From Acidobacteriota bacterium (lineage in GTDB: Bacteria; Acidobacteriota; Aminicenantia; Aminicenantales; Saccharicenantaceae), in NCBI GenBank assembly GCA_039683095.1, contig JBDKSB010000008.1, forward strand, positions 1 through 64,000: a DNA stretch of 64,000 nt, read 5' to 3'. Under the pieces are notes generated by a model. It worked only from the letters and a program-made list of their open reading frames with translations. It did not search any database and was not told the origin of the DNA. Shown here piece by piece: positions 45,007-52,698 of the stretch. How positions within the stretch are numbered: position 1 is the stretch's first letter; every line of letters begins with the position of its first letter. Made by a program: the position numbers and the translations under genes.

Positions 45007-45750
45007 GTGGAAATTGATTTCGACCTGATAGTCGAGCTCCAACGCCTGGATTCCGAGATCCGTGACGCTTCCCTCGTCCTCGAAGGCATCCCGCGCCTCG
45101 TCCAGGACGTCGACAGGAAGATCGAGGCCACGACCAGGCTGGTCGCCGACGCCAGGGACAAGATGGCCCAGAACCAGAAGAAGCGGCGCGACCTCGAGAA
45201 CGACGTCAAGGACCTGAAGATCGCCATCGGCAAGTACAAGCGTCAGCTCAACGAGGTCAAGAGCAACAAGGAATACACCGCCCTTCTCCACGAGATCGAG
45301 GAGACCCAGCACAAGGTCGACGCCCTCGAGGAGCAGATCATCGCCGAGATGCTGGCCGCTGACGACGTCGAGCAGGACATCCAGGCCGCCCTCCGCCGCC
45401 AGGCCGCGGAGGAGGACCTGCTCAAGAAGGAAAAGGTCGTCCTCGACGTGAAGATGAAAGAGACGGAGGCCCGCCACGCCGCCCTGGCCGGGGAGCGCGA
45501 GGCCCTGCTGCCCAAGATCCCCCGCGAGCAGCTCAAGCTCTACGAGGCCATCTCCCAGAAGAGGGGCGGCACGGCCCTGTCCCCCGTCACGGGCGACTTC
45601 TGCGCCATGTGCCACATGCGCGTCCGCCCGCAGATGCTCAACGAGATCCGGGACAAGACCAAGGTCATCCTCTGCGAGGCCTGCGGCCGGATCCTCTACT
45701 GCCCGGCCAAGCCCGAGCCGATCAAGACCGAGCCCCCGGCCGCGGAATAG
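45007..45750 (+). CDS. coiled-coil C4 zinc-ribbon protein (CdsZ-like)
   Basis: A 247-residue protein: a long antiparallel coiled coil (about 5-185, rich in Lys/Glu/Asp heptads, RDLENDVKDLKIAIGKYKRQ) then a zinc ribbon with FCAMCHMRV and LCEACGRILY. This is the widespread zf-RING_7/YbgI-like family linked in some bacteria to ribosome or DNA functions (CdsZ). It begins with GTG 30 bp after tRNA(CAT) with no promoter between, so tRNA and mRNA probably share a transcript that RNase P and RNase Z must cut. Confidence 0.88.
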   Translation: MEIDFDLIVELQRLDSEIRDASLVLEGIPRLVQDVDRKIEATTRLVADARDKMAQNQKKRRDLENDVKDLKIAIGKYKRQLNEVKSNKEYTALLHEIEETQHKVDALEEQIIAEMLAADDVEQDIQAALRRQAAEEDLLKKEKVVLDVKMKETEARHAALAGEREALLPKIPREQLKLYEAISQKRGGTALSPVTGDFCAMCHMRVRPQMLNEIRDKTKVILCEACGRILYCPAKPEPIKTEPPAAE

Positions 45751-45761
45751 CCCCGCCGGCC

Positions 45762-47585
45762 TCAGGCGCCGGCCCCGCCGTCCTCCCGCCCGTTCCCGTT
45801 CTCGGCCTCTTCCCCGTACAGGGCCTCGATGTCCGCCTGGTACTCGGCCGTGACGTTGGCCCGCCGGACCTTGAGCGACGGCGTCATCTCGCCCTTCTCG
45901 ATGTCGAAGTCGCGCGGCAGGACGGCGATCTTCTTGATCCGCTCGTACGAGGCCAGCAGCGGCGTCGCCTTGTCGACCTCGGCCTTGAGGAACTCGACGA
46001 TCCGCGGCTCCCGGCACAGCTCCTCGATCGAGCCGGAGGCGATCCCCAGCGCCCGGGCCAGGTCCCGGAGCTTGTCGAAATGCGGCACGATCAGGGCCGC
46101 GGCGAAACGGCGGCGGTCCCCGATGACCACGGCGTTGGCGATGTAGGGGCTGGTCTTGAGCAGGTTCTCGATCGGCTGGGGGGCGATGTTCTTCCCGCCC
46201 GACGTGACCAGGAGGTCCTTCTTGCGGTCGGTGATGACCAGGAAGCCGTCGGCGTCGAAGCGGCCGATGTCCCCGGTGTGGAACCAGCCGCCCTCCAGGA
46301 TCTCCCGCGTTTCCGCCTCCCTCTTATAATAGCCCTTCATGACGTTCGGCCCGCGGGCCAGGATCTCGCCGTCTTCGGCGATCCTGATCTCGACGCCGGG
46401 GACGGGCTTGCCGACCGTCCCCAGCCGCAGGCCGTCGAAGGTGTTGACGGCCAGAACCGGCGAGGTCTCCGTCAGGCCGTAGCCCTCCAGGATGACCAGG
46501 CCGATGGCGTAGAAGAACTCGGCGATGTCCTTGGACAGCGGCGCCCCGCCGGAGACGAAGAAACGGACCCGGCCTCCCGTCCGGCCGATGATCTTGGAAA
46601 AGACGAGCTTGGCCGCGACGGCCTTCTTCAGCTTCAGCCCGGGCGGCAGGGTCCTGCCGGCCAGGGTCAGGGCCCCGGCCTGCCGGCCGACGCCGACCGC
46701 CCAGAAGAAGATCCGTCGCCGCAGGGCCGGGCTGGCCAGGATCTGGTCCATGACCTTGGTGTAGATCTTCTCGAAGACCCGGGGCACGCTGACCATGATG
46801 TGCGGCCGGACCTCGAGCAGGTTCTGGGCCACGGCGTCGACGCTCTCGGCATAGGCCACCGTGCAGCCCTTGTATAGGTAGGTGAACATGACCATGCGCT
46901 CGAGGACGTGGGACAGGGGCAGGAACGACAGCACCGTATCCTTGTCCGAGAACGCCAGGACGTCCGAGGCCGCCTGGATGTTGGAGAGCAGGTTGGCGTG
47001 GGTCAGGATGACCCCCTTGGGGACGCCGGTCGTTCCCGAGGTGTAGATCAGCGTCGCCTCGTCCTCGGGCTTGATCCGGTCCACGAGCGCCTCGAACAGG
47101 CCCGGCTCGGCCGCGGCCGCGGCCCGGCCCTTGTCCAGGACCTCCCGGAGGGTCAGGACCCCGGCCGGGGCCTCGTCGGCGAAGGTGAGGTAGTGCTTGA
47201 CCTTGGCCAGGCCGGCCCGGAGAGGTTCGATCTTCTTCCACTGGTCGGCATTGGAGACGACGACGACGCTGGCGTCCGAATCGTCCACGATGTAGCGGAT
47301 CTGCTCGGAAACGAGGGTCGTGTAGATGGGCACCGTCAGCCCGCCCGCGGCGAGCGTCGCGAAGTCGGTCGCGGTCCACTCCGGCCGGTTCTCGGACAGG
47401 ATGCATAGCTTCTGGCCCGGCCCGAAGCCGAGGGCCCGCAGGCCGAGGGCCAGATGCCTGACGCTGTCCCCGAACTCCGCGGCGGCGATGGGCCGGTACG
47501 CGCCGTCCTTCTTGACCAGCATGTAGTCCGGCTTCGGGTAGGCCGCGACCGAATGGACCAGCAAATGCGCGAGTGACGACACCAT
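45762..47585 (-). CDS. long-chain acyl-CoA synthetase (AMP-forming)
   Basis: A 607-residue ANL-superfamily ligase that activates fatty acids as acyl-adenylate and then acyl-CoA. Motifs: ATP loop LIYTSGTTGVPKG (A3), GYGLTETSPV (A5), HTGDIGRFDADGFL (A7/A8), and the C-terminal hinge and SLKVRRANV region. No signal peptide; probably membrane-associated like FadD. AGGAG lies ten bases upstream of the ATG and a near-consensus promoter precedes it. It converges on the zinc-ribbon gene with 11 bp between. Confidence 0.94.
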   Translation of the reverse strand: MVSSLAHLLVHSVAAYPKPDYMLVKKDGAYRPIAAAEFGDSVRHLALGLRALGFGPGQKLCILSENRPEWTATDFATLAAGGLTVPIYTTLVSEQIRYIVDDSDASVVVVSNADQWKKIEPLRAGLAKVKHYLTFADEAPAGVLTLREVLDKGRAAAAAEPGLFEALVDRIKPEDEATLIYTSGTTGVPKGVILTHANLLSNIQAASDVLAFSDKDTVLSFLPLSHVLERMVMFTYLYKGCTVAYAESVDAVAQNLLEVRPHIMVSVPRVFEKIYTKVMDQILASPALRRRIFFWAVGVGRQAGALTLAGRTLPPGLKLKKAVAAKLVFSKIIGRTGGRVRFFVSGGAPLSKDIAEFFYAIGLVILEGYGLTETSPVLAVNTFDGLRLGTVGKPVPGVEIRIAEDGEILARGPNVMKGYYKREAETREILEGGWFHTGDIGRFDADGFLVITDRKKDLLVTSGGKNIAPQPIENLLKTSPYIANAVVIGDRRRFAAALIVPHFDKLRDLARALGIASGSIEELCREPRIVEFLKAEVDKATPLLASYERIKKIAVLPRDFDIEKGEMTPSLKVRRANVTAEYQADIEALYGEEAENGNGREDGGAGA

Positions 47586-47620
47586 GATGCGGCGCTCCTT
47601 ACTCCATTGAAATTGGTCCG

Positions 47621-47649
47621 ATTCTAGTTTTGCCGGGCGCCCGTGTCAA
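47621..47649 (-). promoter_or_regulatory. consensus sigma-70 promoter of the acyl-CoA synthetase gene
   Basis: Minus strand TTGACA (47649-47644), 17 bp, TAGAAT (47626-47621). The -35 overlaps the stop codon of the ABC ATPase gene. Confidence 0.75.
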
Positions 47650-48341
47650 GCCGTGCGGATCTTCCCGTCGACGAGCTCGATCGTCCGGTCGGCCAGCGCG
47701 GCCAGCTTCGGGTTGTGGGTGACCAGGAGAATCGTCAGCCCTTCCCTCCCGTTGAGGTCCTGGAGGATGCGGCCGATCTCGTCGCTCCGGGCTGTGTCGA
47801 GGTTCCCGGTCGGCTCGTCGGCCAGCAGGATGGAGGGCTTGTTCACCAGGGCCCGGGCGATGGCCACCCGCTGCATCTCGCCGCCGGAGAGCTGGCCGGG
47901 CAGGTGGTCGGCGCGCTTGTCCAGGCCGAGGAGCGCCAGGAGGCGGCCGACGTCCTCCTCGGCCCCCGGCTTCTTGAAGAAGGTGAACGGCAGGACGACG
48001 TTCTCGAGGACCGTCAGGGTCGAGACCAGGTAGAACTTCTGGAAGATGTAGCCGAAGACATCGCGCCGGATGCGGGTCAGCTTGGCCTCGGACAGCCCCT
48101 TGCCGTTCTTGAAGACGACTCGGCCGTCGAGCGCCAGCCGGCCCGAGCTCGGGTTGTCCAGGCAGCCCAGGACGTTGATCAGGGTGGTCTTGCCCGAGCC
48201 CGACGGCCCGATGACCGAGACGAACGATCCTGTCTCGATCCGGACGGAGACGTCGTCGACGGCGGCGATCTCCTCCGGGCCGCGGCGGTAGAGCCGCCTC
48301 AGGTGCTCGGCCTCGAGGGACCAGCGGGACGCGGCGCTCAT
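47646..48341 (-). CDS. MacB/LolD-type ABC transporter ATP-binding protein
   Basis: A 231-residue ATPase with Walker A GPSGSGKTTL, Q-loop region YIFQKFYLVSTLTVLENV, signature LSGGEMQRV, Walker B ILLADEPTGNLD, and H-loop LVTHNP. This subfamily drives mechanotransmission or extraction rather than solute import. The ATG overlaps the permease stop (ATGA). Last gene of the FixH-like/porin-like/FMN-binding/permease operon. Confidence 0.95.
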   Translation of the reverse strand: MSAASRWSLEAEHLRRLYRRGPEEIAAVDDVSVRIETGSFVSVIGPSGSGKTTLINVLGCLDNPSSGRLALDGRVVFKNGKGLSEAKLTRIRRDVFGYIFQKFYLVSTLTVLENVVLPFTFFKKPGAEEDVGRLLALLGLDKRADHLPGQLSGGEMQRVAIARALVNKPSILLADEPTGNLDTARSDEIGRILQDLNGREGLTILLVTHNPKLAALADRTIELVDGKIRTA

Positions 48342-49537
48342 GACTCCGCCTCGCTGCGGATGGTGTCGAGGGGCCTCATCCGGGCCGCCTTCCAGGACGG
48401 GTAAACGCCGCTCGCCAGGCCGATGGCCGTGACCACCCCGAGGGCCATGAGGACCAGGCCCGTGTCGATGGACACCAGGCCGCCGCTCGGCGAGTACGGC
48501 AGGAGCCTGCGGACGAGGACGTCCGTCAGCCGGGCCGTCACCAGGGCCAGCCCCGTGCCGATCAGGCCGCCGCCGATGCAGAGGATGATCGTCTCGAGCC
48601 AGACTAGCTTGAAGATGTCGCCGGCCATGGCCCCCATCGACTTGAGGATGCCGATCTCCTGCCGCCTCTCCATGACGGACATCAGGACAGTGTTGACGAC
48701 GCCCATCATGGCGATGAGGATGGCGATGACGGCGATCGAGAGGACCATGACCCGGGCCGTCGAGACGAGGGTCATGATGGTCGTCTTGACCTGGGTCAGG
48801 CTGACGACCTGGACGTCGGGCAGCTTGTACATCTTGTCCTCGAAGGCCTTCATGTTGGCGTCCTTCCTGACCTTGATGCCGATCGACGTCAGCTCCGGGA
48901 CCCCGAATATCCTCTGGACGGTCTTGATGGGCAGGAAGATCGTGCCGTCGTCCTGCGTCCCCGTCCGCTCCAGGATGCCGACGACCTTGACCTCGACCCC
49001 CTTCTCGGGGATGAGATAGAGGTCGCCGATCTCCCGCTGTTCGAGCTCGGCGACCTCGTAGCCGAAGACGGCCTCGGCCGCCTCGGCCTCGCGGAACCAG
49101 CCGCCGGCCTTGAACGGCAGGGCGCTCTTCATCTTCGGGTAGGTGGCCGGGTCGACGCCCAGGAACGCGGCCAGCCCGCCGCTCTCGCCCTTGTTCGGGT
49201 CGAAGACGACCTGCATGAGCATGGGCGTGACGCTGTCGACCTCGGGCTCGGCCGCGACGGACGCGGCGATGGCCGGATCCATGTACTTGAGGCCGGTCCC
49301 GCCCTTGAGCATGAGCGTCGCCGCCTCGTAGGGGCAGCCCTTGGCCACGACGAGCATCTGGAAGCCGAGGTTGTCGATGTCCTTGTTGAGGGACGCCTCG
49401 TAGCCGCGGTTGAAGCCGAAGAGGCTGACCAGGACCCAGGCGGCCATGGCGATGCCCAGGACCGTCAGCAGGCTCCGCGTCTTCTTGCGCAGCAGGTTCT
49501 TGTAGGCGACCTGGAAGACCGAGATCCTTTTTATCAC
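48338..49537 (-). CDS. MacB/FtsX-type ABC transporter permease
   Basis: A 399-residue membrane protein with the MacB topology: one N-terminal helix (RSLLTVLGIAMAAWVLVSLF), a large periplasmic domain (about 45-265), then three C-terminal helices ending with the cytoplasmic YPSWKAARMRPLDTIR motif. GTG start; the ribosome site GGATAGGAAC overlaps the stop of the FMN-binding gene 4 bp upstream. With its ATPase it probably moves or couples a periplasmic factor rather than a small solute; the presence of an FMN-binding neighbour is unusual for MacB systems. Confidence 0.92.
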   Translation of the reverse strand: MIKRISVFQVAYKNLLRKKTRSLLTVLGIAMAAWVLVSLFGFNRGYEASLNKDIDNLGFQMLVVAKGCPYEAATLMLKGGTGLKYMDPAIAASVAAEPEVDSVTPMLMQVVFDPNKGESGGLAAFLGVDPATYPKMKSALPFKAGGWFREAEAAEAVFGYEVAELEQREIGDLYLIPEKGVEVKVVGILERTGTQDDGTIFLPIKTVQRIFGVPELTSIGIKVRKDANMKAFEDKMYKLPDVQVVSLTQVKTTIMTLVSTARVMVLSIAVIAILIAMMGVVNTVLMSVMERRQEIGILKSMGAMAGDIFKLVWLETIILCIGGGLIGTGLALVTARLTDVLVRRLLPYSPSGGLVSIDTGLVLMALGVVTAIGLASGVYPSWKAARMRPLDTIRSEAES

Positions 49538-49541
49538 GTTC

Positions 49542-50228
49542 CTATCCTTTGAAGAATTTCAGGTGGGCGTTGCCCAGGAGGAACTCGTCGGCCAGGACGA
49601 GGTTCTTCTTGGTCGCGCGGAGGATGGCCCGGAAATCGCGGTCCGAGCCCGGGTCGGGATTCGCGATCCGGCTGACGGGCCCGGGCGGCTCCTCCTTCCC
49701 CGTGACGACATCGTACCTGTAGAAATCCCGCAGGCTGAGGCCGAGGAACTGGTTCCCGAAAGCGGGATCGCGGAAGGCCTTGGCCGCCTTGGAGGTGAGC
49801 TTCTGGAGATAGAAGCCGCGGATGACCCCCTCGCGGTCGAGGGCCAGGAAGACCTGGAGCCCGCCGTAGGTCCCCTTCTGGTTGGCGCCGTGGATGTAGC
49901 CGATGAGCTCCGTGCCCTTGTAGATTTCGTACATGGTGTAGGGGACGTCGGCCGTCTCGAACAGCCCGGTGAACTTGTCGCCCAGGCGGGCCTCGATCTG
50001 CCGCAGGAGGCCGTCGCCGCCCTTCCTGGAGACTGAGACATAGAGCGTCTTGTAGCCGGTCGAGCCGGGGAAGAGACGCTTGACGTCCCGGTCCGGGTCG
50101 TTGAGGTCGCAGCCGACCGCGGCGTAGAGCGCCAGGGCCGCGGCGCCGAGAAGGATGCCGGCGGCGGCCGGGACGAGCGCCCGGACCGGCCGGGACCGGC
50201 CGGTCGATGATCCGCGGATGTCACTCAT
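49542..50228 (-). CDS. membrane-anchored FMN-binding-domain-like protein
   Basis: A 228-residue protein: an N-terminal transmembrane/signal segment (VPAAAGILLGAAALALYAAVG) followed by an extracytoplasmic domain resembling FMN_bind (RnfG/NqrC/PceC-type). It has IGYIHGANQKGTYGGLQVFLALD and IRGFYLQKLTSKAAKAFRDP. The Ser/Thr-Gly-Ala-Thr motif for covalent FMN is not obvious: the equivalent stretch reads DVVTGKEEPP. Flavin may therefore bind noncovalently or be lost. AAGGAAC lies just before the ATG. Middle gene of the operon; suggests periplasmic electron transfer. Confidence 0.75.
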   Translation of the reverse strand: MSDIRGSSTGRSRPVRALVPAAAGILLGAAALALYAAVGCDLNDPDRDVKRLFPGSTGYKTLYVSVSRKGGDGLLRQIEARLGDKFTGLFETADVPYTMYEIYKGTELIGYIHGANQKGTYGGLQVFLALDREGVIRGFYLQKLTSKAAKAFRDPAFGNQFLGLSLRDFYRYDVVTGKEEPPGPVSRIANPDPGSDRDFRAILRATKKNLVLADEFLLGNAHLKFFKG

Positions 50229-50238
50229 TTCCGTTCCT

Positions 50239-51264
50239 TTACAGCCGCTTGTAGTAATAAAGCTGGACGACGAATCGGACCCCGGGGCCGGCGCTGTCGC
50301 GGAGGACCATGAAGCGGCCGGCGAGGTCCGCGTTGAAGAGGTAGGTCAGCCCGGAGCCGAGGGAAAAATCCCAGTCGCCGGCCCGCCGCATGAGCGCGGG
50401 CTGGAGCTCGATCTTCAGCCGGCCTTCCTCGAGAAGGGACAGGCCCGGGCGCCAGAAGGCGAGAAAGGTCCCAGCCCCGCCTCGGCGGCCGGCCAGGATC
50501 TCGGCCCGGCTTTCCAGGTTCCTCCAGGCGAAGGACCAGTCGAGGCCGGCCGCGGTCCAGGCGGCGGGATCAGGGTCCGCCAGGGTATAGCCCATGGTCT
50601 CGAGGACGCGGCCCTGGGACAGCGACAGCCCGACGCTGTGGCCGTCCCGGGCGAGAACGCCCTTGAAGATCCTGGCGGCGGCCAGGTAGTTGCCTTTTAG
50701 ATAGAGGGGCATGCCGGAGCCCGCGGTCAGCGAGGCGGCCACCCCGCCCCAGGCGAAATCGCGGTCGAGGCCGACGCCCCAATCCCGGTCGAAGCCGAAC
50801 CCGAACATGGTCGCGTCGGGCAGGAGCAGGGCGTGATTGTCGAGGACGGAGGCGAGCCCCATGGCCGGGCGGCTGTGCCCGATCCAGATGTTGGCGAATT
50901 TAGGCTTGAGGCGGAGATAGGCGTTGTAGAGCTGCGGCTTCGGCCGCTTCGTCTCCTGGTCATAGACCAGCCGGGCCTGGACCCCCAGGACGCCTATATC
51001 CCGGGTTTCGGCGCTCAGGCGCTGGACGAAGTCGAACCCGAGGCCCGGCTTCTGCATCGCGTCGGCGGCCATGAACGAGAAGAGATCGACCCGGCCCGGC
51101 GCCGTGGCGTAGGCCCCGACCGCCTGGAGCTCGAGGTAGAGGAGAGAGCTCTGGGCCCTGAGGCCCGGCGCGAACGCCCCGAGGAGAGCCAGGCAGGCCG
51201 CGCCGAAACGGACGGCGGACCGGCGGCCGGGGCGGCGGCTCCCCGCCCCGCCGGCCTCAGACAT
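50239..51264 (-). CDS. porin-like outer-membrane beta-barrel protein
   Basis: A 341-residue exported protein with a signal peptide ending in LRAQ. Alternating strands dominate the rest (ARLVYDQETKRPKPQLYNAYLRLKP, NIWIGHSRPAMGLASVL, MFGFGFDRDWGVGL), resembling phosphate/selective-porin-type barrels. It ends in FVVQLYYYKRL rather than a terminal Phe. Its ATG overlaps the last codons of the FixH-like gene by eight bases, so it is translationally coupled. A substrate pore for whatever the operon processes is a reasonable guess. Confidence 0.72.
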   Translation of the reverse strand: MSEAGGAGSRRPGRRSAVRFGAACLALLGAFAPGLRAQSSLLYLELQAVGAYATAPGRVDLFSFMAADAMQKPGLGFDFVQRLSAETRDIGVLGVQARLVYDQETKRPKPQLYNAYLRLKPKFANIWIGHSRPAMGLASVLDNHALLLPDATMFGFGFDRDWGVGLDRDFAWGGVAASLTAGSGMPLYLKGNYLAAARIFKGVLARDGHSVGLSLSQGRVLETMGYTLADPDPAAWTAAGLDWSFAWRNLESRAEILAGRRGGAGTFLAFWRPGLSLLEEGRLKIELQPALMRRAGDWDFSLGSGLTYLFNADLAGRFMVLRDSAGPGVRFVVQLYYYKRL

Positions 51265-51727
51265 CGAAGGCGACCCGGCCGCGGAAGACGACGACGCCGT
51301 TGCGGGCGAAGGTCAGCCGGACCTCCCAGTCGCCGGGCATGACCACGCTGACCGGCAAGAGGTAGTCGCCGGCTTTGTTGGTCTTGAAGGCAACCTCGCC
51401 CGAATCGTGGGCGCCGCGCATCGACGGCATGTCCGAGCGGCCGGTGATGGACAGGTCGGTGACCCGCTTCCCGTCCTTGTCATAGATCTTGACGATGAGG
51501 ACCGAGGTCCCCATCTTCGGCGTCTTGTCGAATTCCCAGGTGAAGTAGTTGACCTCGCCGATCCAGCACTTCTTGCCCGCTTTGGGCAGGTCCTGGAAAA
51601 CGGGTTCCTGGCCGCCGGGCACAAGGCCGGGGGAATTGCAGCAGGAGCCGGCGGGCTGGGCCGCCAGGGCCGTCGCCGCGCCCAGGAAGATCGCCAGGGA
51701 GATCATCAGGATATTGGTCGTTCTCAT
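51257..51727 (-). CDS. FixH/YtkA-like periplasmic protein
   Basis: A 156-residue exported protein with a signal peptide (hydrophobic run ending TALAA) and a Cys-Cys pair (SCCNSPG) soon after. The Ig-like YtkA/FixH fold is suggested by TDLSITGRSDMPSMRGAHDSGEVAFKT and LPVSVVMPGDWEVRLTF, which place Met and His residues as in copper-related members. First gene of the five-gene operon; GGAGG is eight bases before the ATG, and a palindrome covers the -10 box. A role in metal (copper) handling is inference. Confidence 0.75.
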   Translation of the reverse strand: MRTTNILMISLAIFLGAATALAAQPAGSCCNSPGLVPGGQEPVFQDLPKAGKKCWIGEVNYFTWEFDKTPKMGTSVLIVKIYDKDGKRVTDLSITGRSDMPSMRGAHDSGEVAFKTNKAGDYLLPVSVVMPGDWEVRLTFARNGVVVFRGRVAFDV

Positions 51728-51753
51728 CGATAGCGCCTCCGATCCGGTCCCGA

Positions 51754-51776
51754 ATTCCGATCCATTATATCGGAAT
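51754..51776. promoter_or_regulatory. palindromic operator overlapping the -10 of the FixH-like/FMN/ABC operon
   Basis: Perfect 8-bp arms ATTCCGAT and ATCGGAAT separated by seven bases. On the minus strand TATAAT (51769-51764) sits inside it, about 30 bases before the ribosome site. No good -35 is visible. A repressor bound here would block the -10, so this looks like a dimeric-regulator operator. Confidence 0.6.
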
Positions 51777-51830
51777 CCCGCCCGGTCATCCAGGAGGCGG
51801 CCCGGCCCCGGACCGGGATCACGGCCCGGG

Positions 51831-52313
51831 TCACTTCTCGTTGTCGAGGACCTGTTCGAGGATATCGCGGGTCACGAACCACGTCCAATGGAGCTTCTCG
51901 AGGGTCTTGCGGTCCATCGTGAACGCCGAGAACGGCTTCCACAGGGGGGGCGGCGCGGGATTATTGGTCTCGATCTCGACGCGGACGACATCGAGGTTCT
52001 TGAACTTGCGGTAGAGCATCTGGAGCTTCGGCCCGATCTCGGACGCCAGGTCCGTCTCGTAATTGTCCTGGTCCACATCGTAATAATGATAAGCGATGAG
52101 GACCTCGCCCTTGTCGCCCAGGCTGAAGTCCGAGACGCCGGAGCTGTCATCCCGGGGCGTGCCGAGCACGGAACGCATCTCCGGGAGGCTCAGCTCCTTG
52201 ATGATCTTCTCCTTTTCGGGCTTGACCTGCCCGGGCGCCGCCGTCTGGCCGGCCAGCAGGGCCGCCGCGAGCAGGGCCGCGACGCCCGCCCCCACGACTG
52301 TCCATCTTCTCAT
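51831..52313 (-). CDS. secreted hypothetical protein
   Basis: A 160-residue exported protein with a signal peptide (hydrophobic run ending LLAGQTAA) and a soluble, charged C-terminal part (HYYDVDQDNYETDLASEIGPKL, LHWTWFVTRDILEQVLDNEK). I recognise no domain. ATG 52313 has AGGAG seven bases upstream; the longer in-frame extension has no ribosome site. It lies 103 bp upstream of the FixH-like gene on the same strand, but the operator/promoter between makes it a separate unit. Confidence 0.65.
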   Translation of the reverse strand: MRRWTVVGAGVAALLAAALLAGQTAAPGQVKPEKEKIIKELSLPEMRSVLGTPRDDSSGVSDFSLGDKGEVLIAYHYYDVDQDNYETDLASEIGPKLQMLYRKFKNLDVVRVEIETNNPAPPPLWKPFSAFTMDRKTLEKLHWTWFVTRDILEQVLDNEK

Positions 52314-52698
52314 GTCCGGTCTCCTTTCGTTCGGCGCGGCCACGGTCTCATCCAGGATGGAAGGACCTTCTTTTCCTGAAGGCCCGCCCTCCCCTCTTGG
52401 GCCTGACCTCGACGCGGACCGCGCCGTCACTGCAGATCCCGGCCGGCGTCGGGCGGACGCGACGGACCGCCTTTTTCGGACGCTCCGGACCGGCGGGACT
52501 CGTTTTCATGAAAACCCATAATCCAAGATATGTGCCAAGCGCGGGTGGGCGGGCCCGGACGGGGGCGCGGCGTCCGCCCCATGGGACCGGGAGGCCGGAC
52601 CGGGGCCTCATACCGCCGGGCGGGAATGTGTCCTGGCCGGTGAGAAACGTAAAGGCCGGATGTTCCCCGAAGCCCCGGCGCCGGGGCGGGCGGAGGCA
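52314..52698. other. 385-bp intergenic region with a 14-bp AT-rich perfect palindrome
   Basis: No convincing gene. It contains GTTTTCATGAAAAC (52502-52515), a perfect 14-bp palindrome and one of few A/T runs in the area. CATAAT lies just after it on the plus strand. Possible operator or factor-binding site; it is also the only visible candidate control region for the 160-residue secreted protein. Confidence 0.4.
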
